A DNA stretch of 64,000 nt from an uncultured Pelagibacteraceae bacterium (lineage in GTDB: Bacteria; Pseudomonadota; Alphaproteobacteria; Pelagibacterales; Pelagibacteraceae): the NCBI GenBank assembly GCA_902576395.1, contig CACGVB010000003.1:1-64000 (forward strand), written 5' to 3'. The translations under genes and the position numbers were made by a program. The notes under the pieces are model-generated. The model did no database searches and had not been told where the DNA came from. It was given only the letters and a program-made list of their open reading frames with translations. Of this stretch, positions 38,130-47,391 are shown one piece after another (within the stretch, counting starts at the first letter, position 1; every line of letters starts with the position of its first letter).

Positions 38130-39136
38130 ATGCGTTTTCCCTCAAAAATTCCTGACGGTCTAAATATTAGAACAATTACTAAAATCGAAAATGAAATAGC
38201 AAATTTATAATCAGTTGATAATAATTGCATCAATGAATTTGGTTCTAAAGACTCTGGCAAAATATAAACTAAAAATCTTTTATATGCATAAGTCAAAAAT
38301 ATTTCAGCAAATGCTATAACATAACCTCCAAAGAACGCTCCATATGGATTTCCAATTCCACCAACTATCGCAGCAGCAAAAATCGGTAGCATATTATTAA
38401 AATACACAAACGGTCTATAACTTTTGTCTAAACCATAAAGAATCCCACCAATTGTTGCTAATATTCCAGCAATAATCCAGGTAATTAGAACTACTTTTTT
38501 TGGATCTATTCCAGAAAGAAGTGCTAAATCTTCATTATCTGAGTAGGCCCTCATACTAGTTCCAGTCTTAGTTTTATTTAAAAACCAAAACATAATAGCA
38601 ACAACAATTATAGTAACTACAATTGTTATCATTTGTGTAGATTTAATTGTCAAACCCTCAGCAAGACCTGTCATTTCTTTAAATTCAGTTGCTTTTAAAA
38701 TGAATTTTTCACCATCTAAAAAACGTCGATCAGTTGGTCCAATTATAATCCTTATAACTGCTTGGGTCACAAACATTACCCCAACACTAACCATGGCAAG
38801 CTGTACTGGTGGACTTTTTTTAATTCTGTAATATTTAAAAACTGTTTGATCAATTAAAAGCATGTATAAAATCATCATAAAAATTGCAAAAGGAATAGTG
38901 AGTAAAGCAGTGGGTAGAAAACCAAAGTTAATTCCGATTGATTGAAAGTAATAAGTCAAAAGCACAGCAAACATTGTACCAAATGACATCATGTCTCCAG
39001 TTGCAAAGTTAGCAAATCTTAAAATACCATATATTAATGTTACGAAAATTGCTCCAAGAGCTAACTGAGAACCATAAGTTAAGGCTGGAATAATTGTATA
39101 ATTCAATAAAACTATTACTGCATTAATTAAATCCAT
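38126..39136 (-). CDS. Branched-chain amino acid ABC transporter permease (LivH type)
   Basis: ALGAIFVTLIYGILRFANFATGDMMSFG, MRAYSDNEDLALLSGID, IVGGIGNPYGAFFGGYVI. Confidence 0.9.
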   Translation of the reverse strand: MDLINAVIVLLNYTIIPALTYGSQLALGAIFVTLIYGILRFANFATGDMMSFGTMFAVLLTYYFQSIGINFGFLPTALLTIPFAIFMMILYMLLIDQTVFKYYRIKKSPPVQLAMVSVGVMFVTQAVIRIIIGPTDRRFLDGEKFILKATEFKEMTGLAEGLTIKSTQMITIVVTIIVVAIMFWFLNKTKTGTSMRAYSDNEDLALLSGIDPKKVVLITWIIAGILATIGGILYGLDKSYRPFVYFNNMLPIFAAAIVGGIGNPYGAFFGGYVIAFAEIFLTYAYKRFLVYILPESLEPNSLMQLLSTDYKFAISFSILVIVLIFRPSGIFEGKRI

Positions 39137-39137
39137 A

Positions 39138-39845
39138 CTAAGCTCCTAAGAAAGATCTCCTAACTTCAGGATCATTTAATAATTCCTTACCAGAACCCTC
39201 AAACTTATTTTCACCAGTTACGAGCACATATCCTCGATCAGAAATGCTTAAAGCCTGTTTTGCATTTTGCTCAACCATGATGATTGCTACTTTTGTATTT
39301 TTTACTCTTATAATGTGTTCAAATAATTCGTCCATAACTATTGGAGAAACACCTGCTGTTGGCTCATCTAACATAAGAACAGATGGTTTTATCATTAGAG
39401 CGCGTCCCAAAGCTACTTGTTGTCTTTGCCCTCCTGATAATTGTCCTACAACTTGATCTTTTTTTTCTCTTAAAATTGGAAATAGATCATATATTTCTTC
39501 GATAACATTATTTACATTATCTGTTCTTAAAAAAGCACCAACTTCTAAATTTTCTTTTACAGTTAGTTCTGCAAAAACATTTCTAGTTTGTGGTACAAAT
39601 GATATTCCTTTTTTTACTCTTTCTTGAGGAGATAGTTTAGAAATATCTTCTCCATCAATTGAAATATTACCTGATTTTAGATTTAATAATCCAAGCATTG
39701 CCTTCATTGCTGTAGATTTTCCAGCTCCATTTGGTCCAAGGATTGCAACTATCTCTCCTCTATTGACATTGATAGTGCATGAGTTAATAATATCAGGACC
39801 ATCGCCGTATCCTCCTGTCATTTTATTTCCCTCAAAAAATGCCAT
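39138..39845 (-). CDS. Branched-chain amino acid ABC transporter ATP-binding protein (LivF type)
   Basis: GPNGAGKST, LSGGQRQQVALGRAL, VLMLDEPTAGVSP. Confidence 0.92.
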   Translation of the reverse strand: MAFFEGNKMTGGYGDGPDIINSCTINVNRGEIVAILGPNGAGKSTAMKAMLGLLNLKSGNISIDGEDISKLSPQERVKKGISFVPQTRNVFAELTVKENLEVGAFLRTDNVNNVIEEIYDLFPILREKKDQVVGQLSGGQRQQVALGRALMIKPSVLMLDEPTAGVSPIVMDELFEHIIRVKNTKVAIIMVEQNAKQALSISDRGYVLVTGENKFEGSGKELLNDPEVRRSFLGA

Positions 39846-40622
39846 TTACTTCTTTCTACCTAAATAACTATCTATAACTTTTTCGTTTTTCTTAACTTCA
39901 TCTGAAGTTCCTTCAAAAAGAACAGAGCCTTCAGACATTACAATGACCGGATCGCACATTCTGCTTATAAAATCCATATCATGTTCAATCATACAAAAAG
40001 TATAGTTTTTTTCTTTGTTAAGTCTTAAGATTGCTGTTCCTAGGTCTTTTAATAATGTTCTATTAACCCCTGCCCCTACTTCATCTAATAATACAAGTTT
40101 TGCATCAACCATCATTGTTCTTCCAAGTTCTAACAACTTTTTTTGACCGCCAGATAAGTTGCCAGCACGTTCATTGGCTAGATGTTTAAGATTTAAAAAC
40201 TCAGTTACTTCATACGCTTTTGCTCTAATTAAATCCTCTTCTTTTTTAATTAAATTTGGTTTTAAAAGAGCATTTATTAAAATTTCTCCTGTTTGATTAC
40301 CTGGTACCATCATTAAATTTTCAAGAACGGTCATATTCGAAAATTCGTGAGCTATTTGAAAAGTTCTTAGTAAACCTTTTGAGAAAAGTTCATGAGATGG
40401 AACATTTGTTATATCTTCTTTATTAAATAATACTTTTCCATCAGATGATTTGAGATTGCCTGCTATAAGATTAAATAAAGTAGTTTTGCCTGATCCATTT
40501 GGACCAATTATTCCTGTAATTGAACCCTCTTTTATTTTTAATGAGCAGTTTGATACAGCTGCCAAACCACCAAAATATTTTGATAGGTTGTCAATTTGCA
40601 GAATGTTTGATGATTGCTGCAT
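39846..40622 (-). CDS. Branched-chain amino acid ABC transporter ATP-binding protein (LivG type)
   Basis: GPNGSGKTTLFNLIAG, LSGGQKKLLELGRTM, LVLLDEVGAGVN, MIEHDMDFI. Confidence 0.92.
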   Translation of the reverse strand: MQQSSNILQIDNLSKYFGGLAAVSNCSLKIKEGSITGIIGPNGSGKTTLFNLIAGNLKSSDGKVLFNKEDITNVPSHELFSKGLLRTFQIAHEFSNMTVLENLMMVPGNQTGEILINALLKPNLIKKEEDLIRAKAYEVTEFLNLKHLANERAGNLSGGQKKLLELGRTMMVDAKLVLLDEVGAGVNRTLLKDLGTAILRLNKEKNYTFCMIEHDMDFISRMCDPVIVMSEGSVLFEGTSDEVKKNEKVIDSYLGRKK

Positions 40623-40628
40623 GTAAAA

Positions 40629-41399
40629 TTATACTTTATTTAATCTTTTGAGAATACTATTTAAAGTTTTATTAGTAGCTTTATAGAAACCTGCTTTTTT
40701 TAATTCATTTACACTTTGCTCATTCAATCCTTTTGGTGTTTGAGAGTCCTTAACAAGTACTTTTAAATCTCTATTCGAATTAACTACAGCATCTTCTGAA
40801 AGTGCTAAAAAAAGAGATGTTATATATCTCTGAGATTGGTCTTTTTGAATTCCCTTTTTATTTAACCATTCAGACATTGTTCTTAATAATTCATAAAAGG
40901 GTGCCATCATTCCAGATGTTGACCAAAAATTTTTAGATAATTTTTCGTTTTTAATTTCAACAACTGTTCCAAGATGTTTAAAAAAGTTTTTAACTTTCCT
41001 GTTTGGTGGAAAAATAGGAATTGGTCCTTTTTTAAAAGAAATAGGTGGTAAAGGAATTACTCTCGAAATATTTGCTTTTACTTTGACTGCCTTCTTAATG
41101 TTTTGAAGATTCATTGTTGATATGAAACTTATAATTACCTGACTTTTTTTAAATTTTAGCTTATGTATAATTTGATTAGCCACAGTAGGTGTTACAGCTA
41201 GAAAAATCCAATTACAATCATTAACAATATCTTGATTGTTTTTTGCAACATAAATTTTTTTAAAACTTTTTTTAAGTTGTTTTGAAATTTTTTTATTTCT
41301 TTCTGATAATATAATTTTGGTATATTTAATTTTAGACTTGCATATACCCGTCACAACTGCTGATGTAATTTTACCGGTTCCTATAAATCCAAGTTTCAT
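40629..41399 (-). CDS. Pyrroline-5-carboxylate reductase-like NAD(P)-binding protein
   Basis: MKLGFIGTGKITSAVVTGICKSKIKYTKIILSERN, RVIPLPPISFKKGPIPIF, QTPKGLNEQSVNEL. Confidence 0.75.
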   Translation of the reverse strand: MKLGFIGTGKITSAVVTGICKSKIKYTKIILSERNKKISKQLKKSFKKIYVAKNNQDIVNDCNWIFLAVTPTVANQIIHKLKFKKSQVIISFISTMNLQNIKKAVKVKANISRVIPLPPISFKKGPIPIFPPNRKVKNFFKHLGTVVEIKNEKLSKNFWSTSGMMAPFYELLRTMSEWLNKKGIQKDQSQRYITSLFLALSEDAVVNSNRDLKVLVKDSQTPKGLNEQSVNELKKAGFYKATNKTLNSILKRLNKV

Positions 41400-41416
41400 A
41401 AGTGTATTTTCTACAC

Positions 41417-42337
41417 TTAATTGTTGAAAAAGGAACCTCTTATTCTTAATAATTCTCTTGATAAATTTTTATTTTCTTTAAAAGGTTTTCGGCCATGAAG
41501 CCAAAAATAATTATTTGCCACAACAGCACTTCCAACTGGCAAAGATGTTATTATCTTATTTTTACTACCCTCAAGAGCATCAGATAATCTTTGTAAAAAC
41601 AATCCTTGATCCATATTTTTTGGTTCAGGAAATTGATCAATGTAAGAAATTATGGGTTTTCCGTCGCTATCTTTAGAAAACACAGGGTGTTCAACTTTAT
41701 AATCAATATTTTTACTTTTTGGAGATCCCCAAATAAATTTTTGCTGTCCAATTTTGTCATCAGAGAGATCAGACAAATGTTCCCAATCATCAAGATGTAG
41801 TAAGGCGGTCTCTCCACCAATCACATTCTCCTCCTCAAGCTTTGACATTAATACCCAATCAGTTATTTCTCGTACATATGTTCCATCAGTATGTAAATCC
41901 ATATTTATATATGCCTTACGAAGATATGAGTCACTATTATCTTCATGTTTAACGTGAAATCTTGCATAGTATTTTCCAGCCATTGAGTCGTGATTTGGAT
42001 TTCCAATTAAGTGAGTTATTGCAGTTGATAGTTTAACTAAAAATGTTTGATCTATTTTAGAAGACTTATTTTTTGGACCAATTATAAAACAACCAGTATC
42101 TCTATCTTTAATAATTTCGTTTAAAAAATTACTTAATTTATTAGATGCAGTTTCATCTAAACTTTTTGCAATAGTGAACCTTGTAAATGGTTTATACTCT
42201 AATGCTGTAATATTAAATTTTTTAAATGGAAATACTAATCGATCAATAATTTGATCTTCAATTTTTATATTTATTATCCTCTTAGATTTTTCATGAAAGG
42301 AAATTTCAAATCCATCTAATTTAAGAAGATTCTTCAC
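41417..42337 (-). CDS. glaH: Glutarate 2-hydroxylase (CsiD/GlaH-like) Fe(II)/2OG oxygenase
   Basis: GKYYARFHVKHEDNSDSYLRKAYINMDLHTDGTYVREITDWVLMSKLEEENVIGGETALLHLDDWEHL...PVFSKDSDGKPIISYIDQF...NNYFWLHGRKPF...RELLRIRGSF closely follows the E. coli CsiD/GlaH pattern as I recall it. Confidence 0.88.
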   Translation of the reverse strand: MKNLLKLDGFEISFHEKSKRIINIKIEDQIIDRLVFPFKKFNITALEYKPFTRFTIAKSLDETASNKLSNFLNEIIKDRDTGCFIIGPKNKSSKIDQTFLVKLSTAITHLIGNPNHDSMAGKYYARFHVKHEDNSDSYLRKAYINMDLHTDGTYVREITDWVLMSKLEEENVIGGETALLHLDDWEHLSDLSDDKIGQQKFIWGSPKSKNIDYKVEHPVFSKDSDGKPIISYIDQFPEPKNMDQGLFLQRLSDALEGSKNKIITSLPVGSAVVANNYFWLHGRKPFKENKNLSRELLRIRGSFFNN

Positions 42338-42341
42338 AAAT

Positions 42342-42848
42342 TTATTTATTACAAATACCTATAGAGTCAGGTCCACAAATTTCTCCCATTGTCCAAGTAG
42401 CACCAATTAAATTAGCACCATCGAAATTTGCATTTAAAATATTAGATGAGGTAAAGTTTGCCTCCATTAAATTTGAATTCTGAAAATTTACATCTATAAG
42501 AGTAGAACCTGTAAAATCTACTCTTGTTAAGTTAGCACTTGTAAAATTTGATTGCTCAAAATTTCCACCACCTAAATTTGACTCGTATAAATTAGCTCGT
42601 ATGAAAGATGACTCGGAAAAAGTTCCAAATGTTAAATCTGAATTCATCATTATACTTTTATCAAAATTTACTTGAATAAAACTAGCAAATGAGAGATTAG
42701 AGTTTGGAAGAAAGCTTCCTTGTAAATCCTGCCCATCTGAAAATTTACATTTAGTATAGTCTACTCCATCAGTTATAGGATCATCACATCCAGCATTCGC
42801 ATTACTAGAAAGTATTAAAAAAAATATAATAAAAAAAAGTTTTTTCAT
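42342..42848 (-). CDS. Secreted pentapeptide-repeat protein
   Basis: Signal peptide MKKLFFIIFFLILSSNANAG, then A(N/D)LxxxNF-type pentapeptide repeats (SNFTSANLTRVDFTGSTLIDVNFQNSNLMEANF). Cys residues flank the repeats. Confidence 0.85.
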   Translation of the reverse strand: MKKLFFIIFFLILSSNANAGCDDPITDGVDYTKCKFSDGQDLQGSFLPNSNLSFASFIQVNFDKSIMMNSDLTFGTFSESSFIRANLYESNLGGGNFEQSNFTSANLTRVDFTGSTLIDVNFQNSNLMEANFTSSNILNANFDGANLIGATWTMGEICGPDSIGICNK

Positions 42849-43171
42849 ACCGCAAAACTGTTTAATGCAGCTAAAATTATAGCAGATAATATGGTCGGAT
42901 AAACTAAATTTCTTTTAGTGACATAAAAAATTAATATTGATAATAAAATGACAATTATCCTTAAAATATAGTGCACATCTGAAAGATCTCCTGACGGAAA
43001 AATTAACATTCTTGAAATTAAAGCTGCAAGAGTTGAATATGCCACACAATTAAACCATTTGTAAATTTTAGATGTCTCTCCTATTTTTTCTGATGTTAAT
43101 GCTCCGAGAAATCTTGAGATATAAGTTGCAAGAGAAGTTACTAAAATTGCTAAAACAATATTAGCTGTCAT
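42845..43171 (-). CDS. AzlD-family branched-chain amino acid exporter subunit
   Basis: Small four-TM protein (about 108 aa), ATYISRFLGALTSEKI, adjacent to an AzlC-like gene. Confidence 0.8.
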   Translation of the reverse strand: MTANIVLAILVTSLATYISRFLGALTSEKIGETSKIYKWFNCVAYSTLAALISRMLIFPSGDLSDVHYILRIIVILLSILIFYVTKRNLVYPTILSAIILAALNSFAV

Positions 43172-43865
43172 AAACCTCTCCTATAAAGTAAGCAATTGAA
43201 CCAGCTACCAACCCACCAAGCAAAACACTCCATTCTGGTGAAAAAAAATAAAAAATTGGACCCAAAATTGCACCCAAGATAATTGCAGAGGAAAGTTGTA
43301 TAGTTTTCATAACTCCTATCATTGCACACATAAAATAAATTGGATTTACTATAGCAAGTCCAATTATCATATCTTTGCTTAAAAAGTCGGCAGCATAAAA
43401 TCCTAATACTGTTGAAAAAATGGCAATTAGCCAAGTGGCTGTTCCTATACCAATCCAAAAATCTATTCTATATTTCCTATCAATTTCCTCATAATTACTT
43501 TTTAAAATCAACCACGACGAAACAGCTACAAAGTGACAAGATATATAATATTTCCATCTAGGTTGACTATCATGTTTAAGTAATGGCATAATTGAAACCG
43601 TCATTGGAAATAGTCTAGAATTTACCAACCATACTGCTAAAAAAATATTTACAAGTGAAGCGCCAATAAGCATTGACTCTGCCATAACTAATGATCCTGG
43701 AAGAGCATAAGTTAAAAATGTTGAGAAAATACTTTCTTGTATATTAAACCCTAAATTTTTTAATAAGGCACCTATAGCAATGAAACTAGCTCCTAATGCG
43801 ATTGCTGGACTATCAAATTTTTTTGAGCAGACTATTCCTTTGATAAAATATTTTAGGTTTATCAT
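43161..43865 (-). CDS. AzlC-family branched-chain amino acid exporter subunit
   Basis: FIAIGALLKNLGFNIQESIFSTFLTYALPGSLVMAESMLIGASLVNIFLAVWLVNSRLFPMTVSIMP. Confidence 0.83.
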   Translation of the reverse strand: MINLKYFIKGIVCSKKFDSPAIALGASFIAIGALLKNLGFNIQESIFSTFLTYALPGSLVMAESMLIGASLVNIFLAVWLVNSRLFPMTVSIMPLLKHDSQPRWKYYISCHFVAVSSWLILKSNYEEIDRKYRIDFWIGIGTATWLIAIFSTVLGFYAADFLSKDMIIGLAIVNPIYFMCAMIGVMKTIQLSSAIILGAILGPIFYFFSPEWSVLLGGLVAGSIAYFIGEVYDS

Positions 43866-44650
43866 TAACCGCCTAAGAATAGACGGCCGACATCTGGATT
43901 ATTTAAAAGATCATCTCCTTTACCTGCAATAGCTGTTTCTCCTGAAACTAAAACATAGCCAATATCAGCAAACTCTAAACCTTTTTTTGCATTCTGCTCA
44001 ACTAATATAATTGTTTTTTTTTCATTTTTTTGAAGATCGTCTAAAATCTCAAAAACCATTTGAATATATCTAGGCTCAAGCCCAATTGATGGTTCATCAA
44101 CAAGTAAAATAGAAGGTTTCATTACTAGGGCTCGAGAAATTTCTAAAAGTCTTCTTTCTCCACCCGACAATACTTTTGCAGGTTGATTTCTTCTGTTTCT
44201 TAATCTTTCATATTTTTGAAGAACTCTCTCTGCTTCTTCAAAAGATTCTTCTGTTTTATCTTTAATGTATCCACCCATTAAAAGATTTTCCTCTACAGTC
44301 ATATCTGGAAAAACCGAATTATCTTGTAGAATATACGCTATGCCCTCAGATTTTAGTTTTTCTGCGGGACTGAGGTTAGTTATTTCTTTTCCATCAATTT
44401 CTATTTTTCCTGAAAAGATATTTGTAAAACCATATATTGAATGAAGTATAGTTGATTTTCCTGCACCGTTTGGACCAATCAAACAAAGAGATTGTGCTTT
44501 ACTTACAAATAAATCAAAATTGTGTAGTATTTCCATCTTACCATAACCAGCTGATAAACCTTTGATAGTTAGGTGAACATTTTCAGATGATAGTTTTTTT
44601 AAATCCTCTGCTACAGGAGCTTTACCAAGAACTTCGTATTGATTTGCCAT
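43865..44650 (-). CDS. Branched-chain amino acid ABC transporter ATP-binding protein (LivF type, second system)
   Basis: GPNGAGKSTILHSIYGFT, LSGGERRLLEISRALVMKPSILLVDEPSIGLEPR. Confidence 0.92.
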   Translation of the reverse strand: MANQYEVLGKAPVAEDLKKLSSENVHLTIKGLSAGYGKMEILHNFDLFVSKAQSLCLIGPNGAGKSTILHSIYGFTNIFSGKIEIDGKEITNLSPAEKLKSEGIAYILQDNSVFPDMTVEENLLMGGYIKDKTEESFEEAERVLQKYERLRNRRNQPAKVLSGGERRLLEISRALVMKPSILLVDEPSIGLEPRYIQMVFEILDDLQKNEKKTIILVEQNAKKGLEFADIGYVLVSGETAIAGKGDDLLNNPDVGRLFLGG

Positions 44651-45390
44651 TATTGAGCTCCTAAATACGCGTCAATCACACGCTTATCATTTTTAATTTC
44701 ATCAGGTGTTCCATTTGCAAGCATTTTTCCATGCGCAAGACAAAAGATACTTTCAGCTAATTGCATTATTACTCTCATATTGTGTTCAATAACAAGTAGA
44801 GTAATTCCAAAATCTTGATTTACTTTTATCAATCTATCAATAATTCCATTTATTAATGTAGGATTGATACCTGCAGTTGGTTCGTCCAGTAATAACATCT
44901 CAGGCTCATTCATTAATGCCATTGCTAATTCTAATAATTTCTGCTGACCAAATGATAAATCTCCAGCTCTTAATTTTCTTTTTTGGTATAATCCAACAAA
45001 ATTTAATAAATTTTCAGCTTTTTCTGCAAGGTTTTGTGGTATCTGGGAAAATATAGAAACTAAACTTTCATCGCTTGCTTTGTGACTTATAAGCATATTA
45101 TCTACGCAATTCAATTTTCCATAAATTCTTGTTTGCTGGAAAGTTCTAAGCAAACCAAGTTTAGCTATTACTGGAACTGGTAATTCAGATACTTCTTTAC
45201 CATTAAATTTAATTGATCCTTGGTCAATAGGATACGTTCCAACTATAGAATTAAACAAAGTAGTTTTTCCAGATCCATTTGGCCCAATTAAACCTACGAT
45301 TTTTCCTTTTTCAACTGACATAGATATATCAACATTGGCTTTAACCCCACCAAATGACTTACTGACATTGCTTACCTCTAAAATACTCAT
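44650..45390 (-). CDS. Branched-chain amino acid ABC transporter ATP-binding protein (LivG type, second system)
   Basis: GPNGSGKTTLFNSIVG, LSFGQQKLLELAMALMNEPEMLLLDEPTAGINP. Confidence 0.92.
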   Translation of the reverse strand: MSILEVSNVSKSFGGVKANVDISMSVEKGKIVGLIGPNGSGKTTLFNSIVGTYPIDQGSIKFNGKEVSELPVPVIAKLGLLRTFQQTRIYGKLNCVDNMLISHKASDESLVSIFSQIPQNLAEKAENLLNFVGLYQKRKLRAGDLSFGQQKLLELAMALMNEPEMLLLDEPTAGINPTLINGIIDRLIKVNQDFGITLLVIEHNMRVIMQLAESIFCLAHGKMLANGTPDEIKNDKRVIDAYLGAQ

Positions 45391-46436
45391 TTAAGTGTAA
45401 CCTGTGCTTTCCGATCTGCTTCATCTACAACTTCACCAAATCGCTCTGGGTATTTTTCTCTCAACCAACCCATAATCCCCTCTGGGAAATAAATTACAAT
45501 TACAACAATCAAAACTCCAAGAGCAACATATTGCCAACCTAAGAAAAAAGTCCAGAAACCTTCTTTAAATATATGAAACAATGTTGCTCCAATTACTGGT
45601 CCCCACAAGGTTCCTTTTCCTCCTAGTATAGCCATCAAGACCATGAATACTCCCATTTCTCTTCCATCAAATGCTACATCGGTTGAGTCTATATATCCAA
45701 CTAGTCCGCCCATGATACCTCCGGCCAATCCACAGAAAAATGCAGAGATCATCCAACCAATAATTTTATATTTCATTGTTTGAATACCCATCGCTTCAGC
45801 CTTATCTTCGTTATCTCTAATTGCATTAAGAACAAGTTTAAATCTTGTTGAGTAAATTGCTTTAACTGCAAGAAATGTGAATACCAAAACTATAAAACTG
45901 CAAAAGTAGAAAAACTCACCTCTTGCTTCTAACCTATCGACATTAGGAAATGGAGGTGTTGTAAAACCTTGTCCTGCTCCAATGATTTCTATTCCACCAG
46001 AAATTTCTCCAGCTGCAACCCCTAAACCTAATGTGCAAATTGCAAAGTAATGTCCTCTTAAACCTAAAATTGAATAACCAATTAAACCTGCAATAATTGC
46101 TGGAACTACTGCCGCAACTGCCAAACCAACTGCAAACCCTTGAAAAAATTGAGCAGGGGTATGAACAAAAGTTTTTTCTCCACCACCCTCAGTCCACTCT
46201 CCTAAAGGAAAAAACATTCCTACTTGAACTGAGGCACATAAATACATTCCCAGTCCATAAAATAAAATATTTCCAAAAGTATTATAACCCATTTCACCGC
46301 CTTGAACGTTCCAAGTGATAGCTAGAATTATTAATATACAAAGGATTGATAATTGAACTTTAAATGCTGGAAAAATAAAAGGTGCGGCAATACCAAATAT
46401 TAAAATAGCACCATATAAAATAATATTTTTGTTCAT
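45387..46436 (-). CDS. Branched-chain amino acid ABC transporter permease (LivM type, second system)
   Basis: LGLRGHYFAICTLGLGVAAGEI, LNAIRDNEDKAEAMGIQ, AILGGKGTLWGPVIGA, FPEGIMGW. Confidence 0.9.
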   Translation of the reverse strand: MNKNIILYGAILIFGIAAPFIFPAFKVQLSILCILIILAITWNVQGGEMGYNTFGNILFYGLGMYLCASVQVGMFFPLGEWTEGGGEKTFVHTPAQFFQGFAVGLAVAAVVPAIIAGLIGYSILGLRGHYFAICTLGLGVAAGEISGGIEIIGAGQGFTTPPFPNVDRLEARGEFFYFCSFIVLVFTFLAVKAIYSTRFKLVLNAIRDNEDKAEAMGIQTMKYKIIGWMISAFFCGLAGGIMGGLVGYIDSTDVAFDGREMGVFMVLMAILGGKGTLWGPVIGATLFHIFKEGFWTFFLGWQYVALGVLIVVIVIYFPEGIMGWLREKYPERFGEVVDEADRKAQVTLK

Positions 46437-47329
46437 TATTTTAGATATTCTCTTTTTCTTGAAAGTTTAAATCTTCTATAAACAAGTATTAAAACCAATA
46501 GTAAAAATACTGATCCAATTCTAAATTCTGTTCCTAAAATATAATCTGCAAACTCCTCAAATACACCCAGTCCCATACCTGACATTGCAACACCAGGTAA
46601 ATTTCCAAGTCCAGCAACAATTACAATCATAAAGGATCTAATTGTGTAAGGTAAGCCCATATAAGGGTGTATAGTAAATGTAATAGAAATAAGTGCTCCA
46701 GCTACTCCACAAAGAGCAGCATTTATTCCAAAAGTTGCTGCATAAACTTTTTCAGTATCTACGCCTAATATTTTTGCTGCTCTAGCATTTTGAGCTGTAG
46801 CTCTAATAGCCCTTCCAAGCTTTGATTTTTTCATATAAATCACAAGTCCGATAGCAAAAACAATACTTATAAATGCTGAAAAAATCTTTGAATTTGGTAA
46901 TGTAACTGAATTATCAAACAACATCGTTGTTCCATATCCAGAGTTTGCAAGAACTACATCTGCACCAAATGCAAAATTCATTAATTGCATAAATAAAATG
47001 CTTATTCCAAACGTCGCTAAAATCGAAATGAATAAGTCTCTATCAACAACTTTGTTAATAACTAATTTGTAAATAATAACTCCAACAAAATACATTATTA
47101 TTGGCGAAACTATTACTCCCCACGCGGGATGAATTCCATACAAATACATAAAGTATGCAATGTATCCTCCTAATATAACTAAATCACCTTGAGCAATGTT
47201 AATAATATTCATAACTCCCCACTGGAGAGCCATTCCGTAGGCGATTAAAGCAAATAAAACTCCAAGTAACAAACCATCTAGCACAGCTTGTAAAGTTAAC
47301 ATCGGAACTTGGAAAATTAAAAAATCCAT
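46436..47329 (-). CDS. Branched-chain amino acid ABC transporter permease (LivH type, second system)
   Basis: GLLLGVLFALIAYGMALQWGVMNIINIAQGDLVILGGYIA, IRATAQNARAAKILGVD, VIVAGLGNLPG. Confidence 0.92.
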   Translation of the reverse strand: MDFLIFQVPMLTLQAVLDGLLLGVLFALIAYGMALQWGVMNIINIAQGDLVILGGYIAYFMYLYGIHPAWGVIVSPIIMYFVGVIIYKLVINKVVDRDLFISILATFGISILFMQLMNFAFGADVVLANSGYGTTMLFDNSVTLPNSKIFSAFISIVFAIGLVIYMKKSKLGRAIRATAQNARAAKILGVDTEKVYAATFGINAALCGVAGALISITFTIHPYMGLPYTIRSFMIVIVAGLGNLPGVAMSGMGLGVFEEFADYILGTEFRIGSVFLLLVLILVYRRFKLSRKREYLK

Positions 47330-47348
47330 AATTTTCTAAATGCTATAT

Positions 47349-47377
47349 AAAAAAAAGCCCCCTATTACTAGGGGGCT
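47349..47377 (-). terminator. Intercistronic Rho-independent terminator between the livJ-like and livH-like genes
   Basis: AGCCCCCTA-TTAC-TAGGGGGCT: 9-bp stem flanked by A8 on the + strand, which is a T tract on the - strand, directly downstream of the livJ stop. Confidence 0.85.
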
Positions 47378-47391
47378 AACATTATTTTTAA

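Noticed and set aside
43168-43458. 96-aa Cys/Trp-rich minus-strand ORF overlapping the AzlC-like gene
   Set aside because: Frame-shifted shadow of the AzlC-like gene. The Cys/Trp/Tyr richness is typical of an out-of-frame translation.
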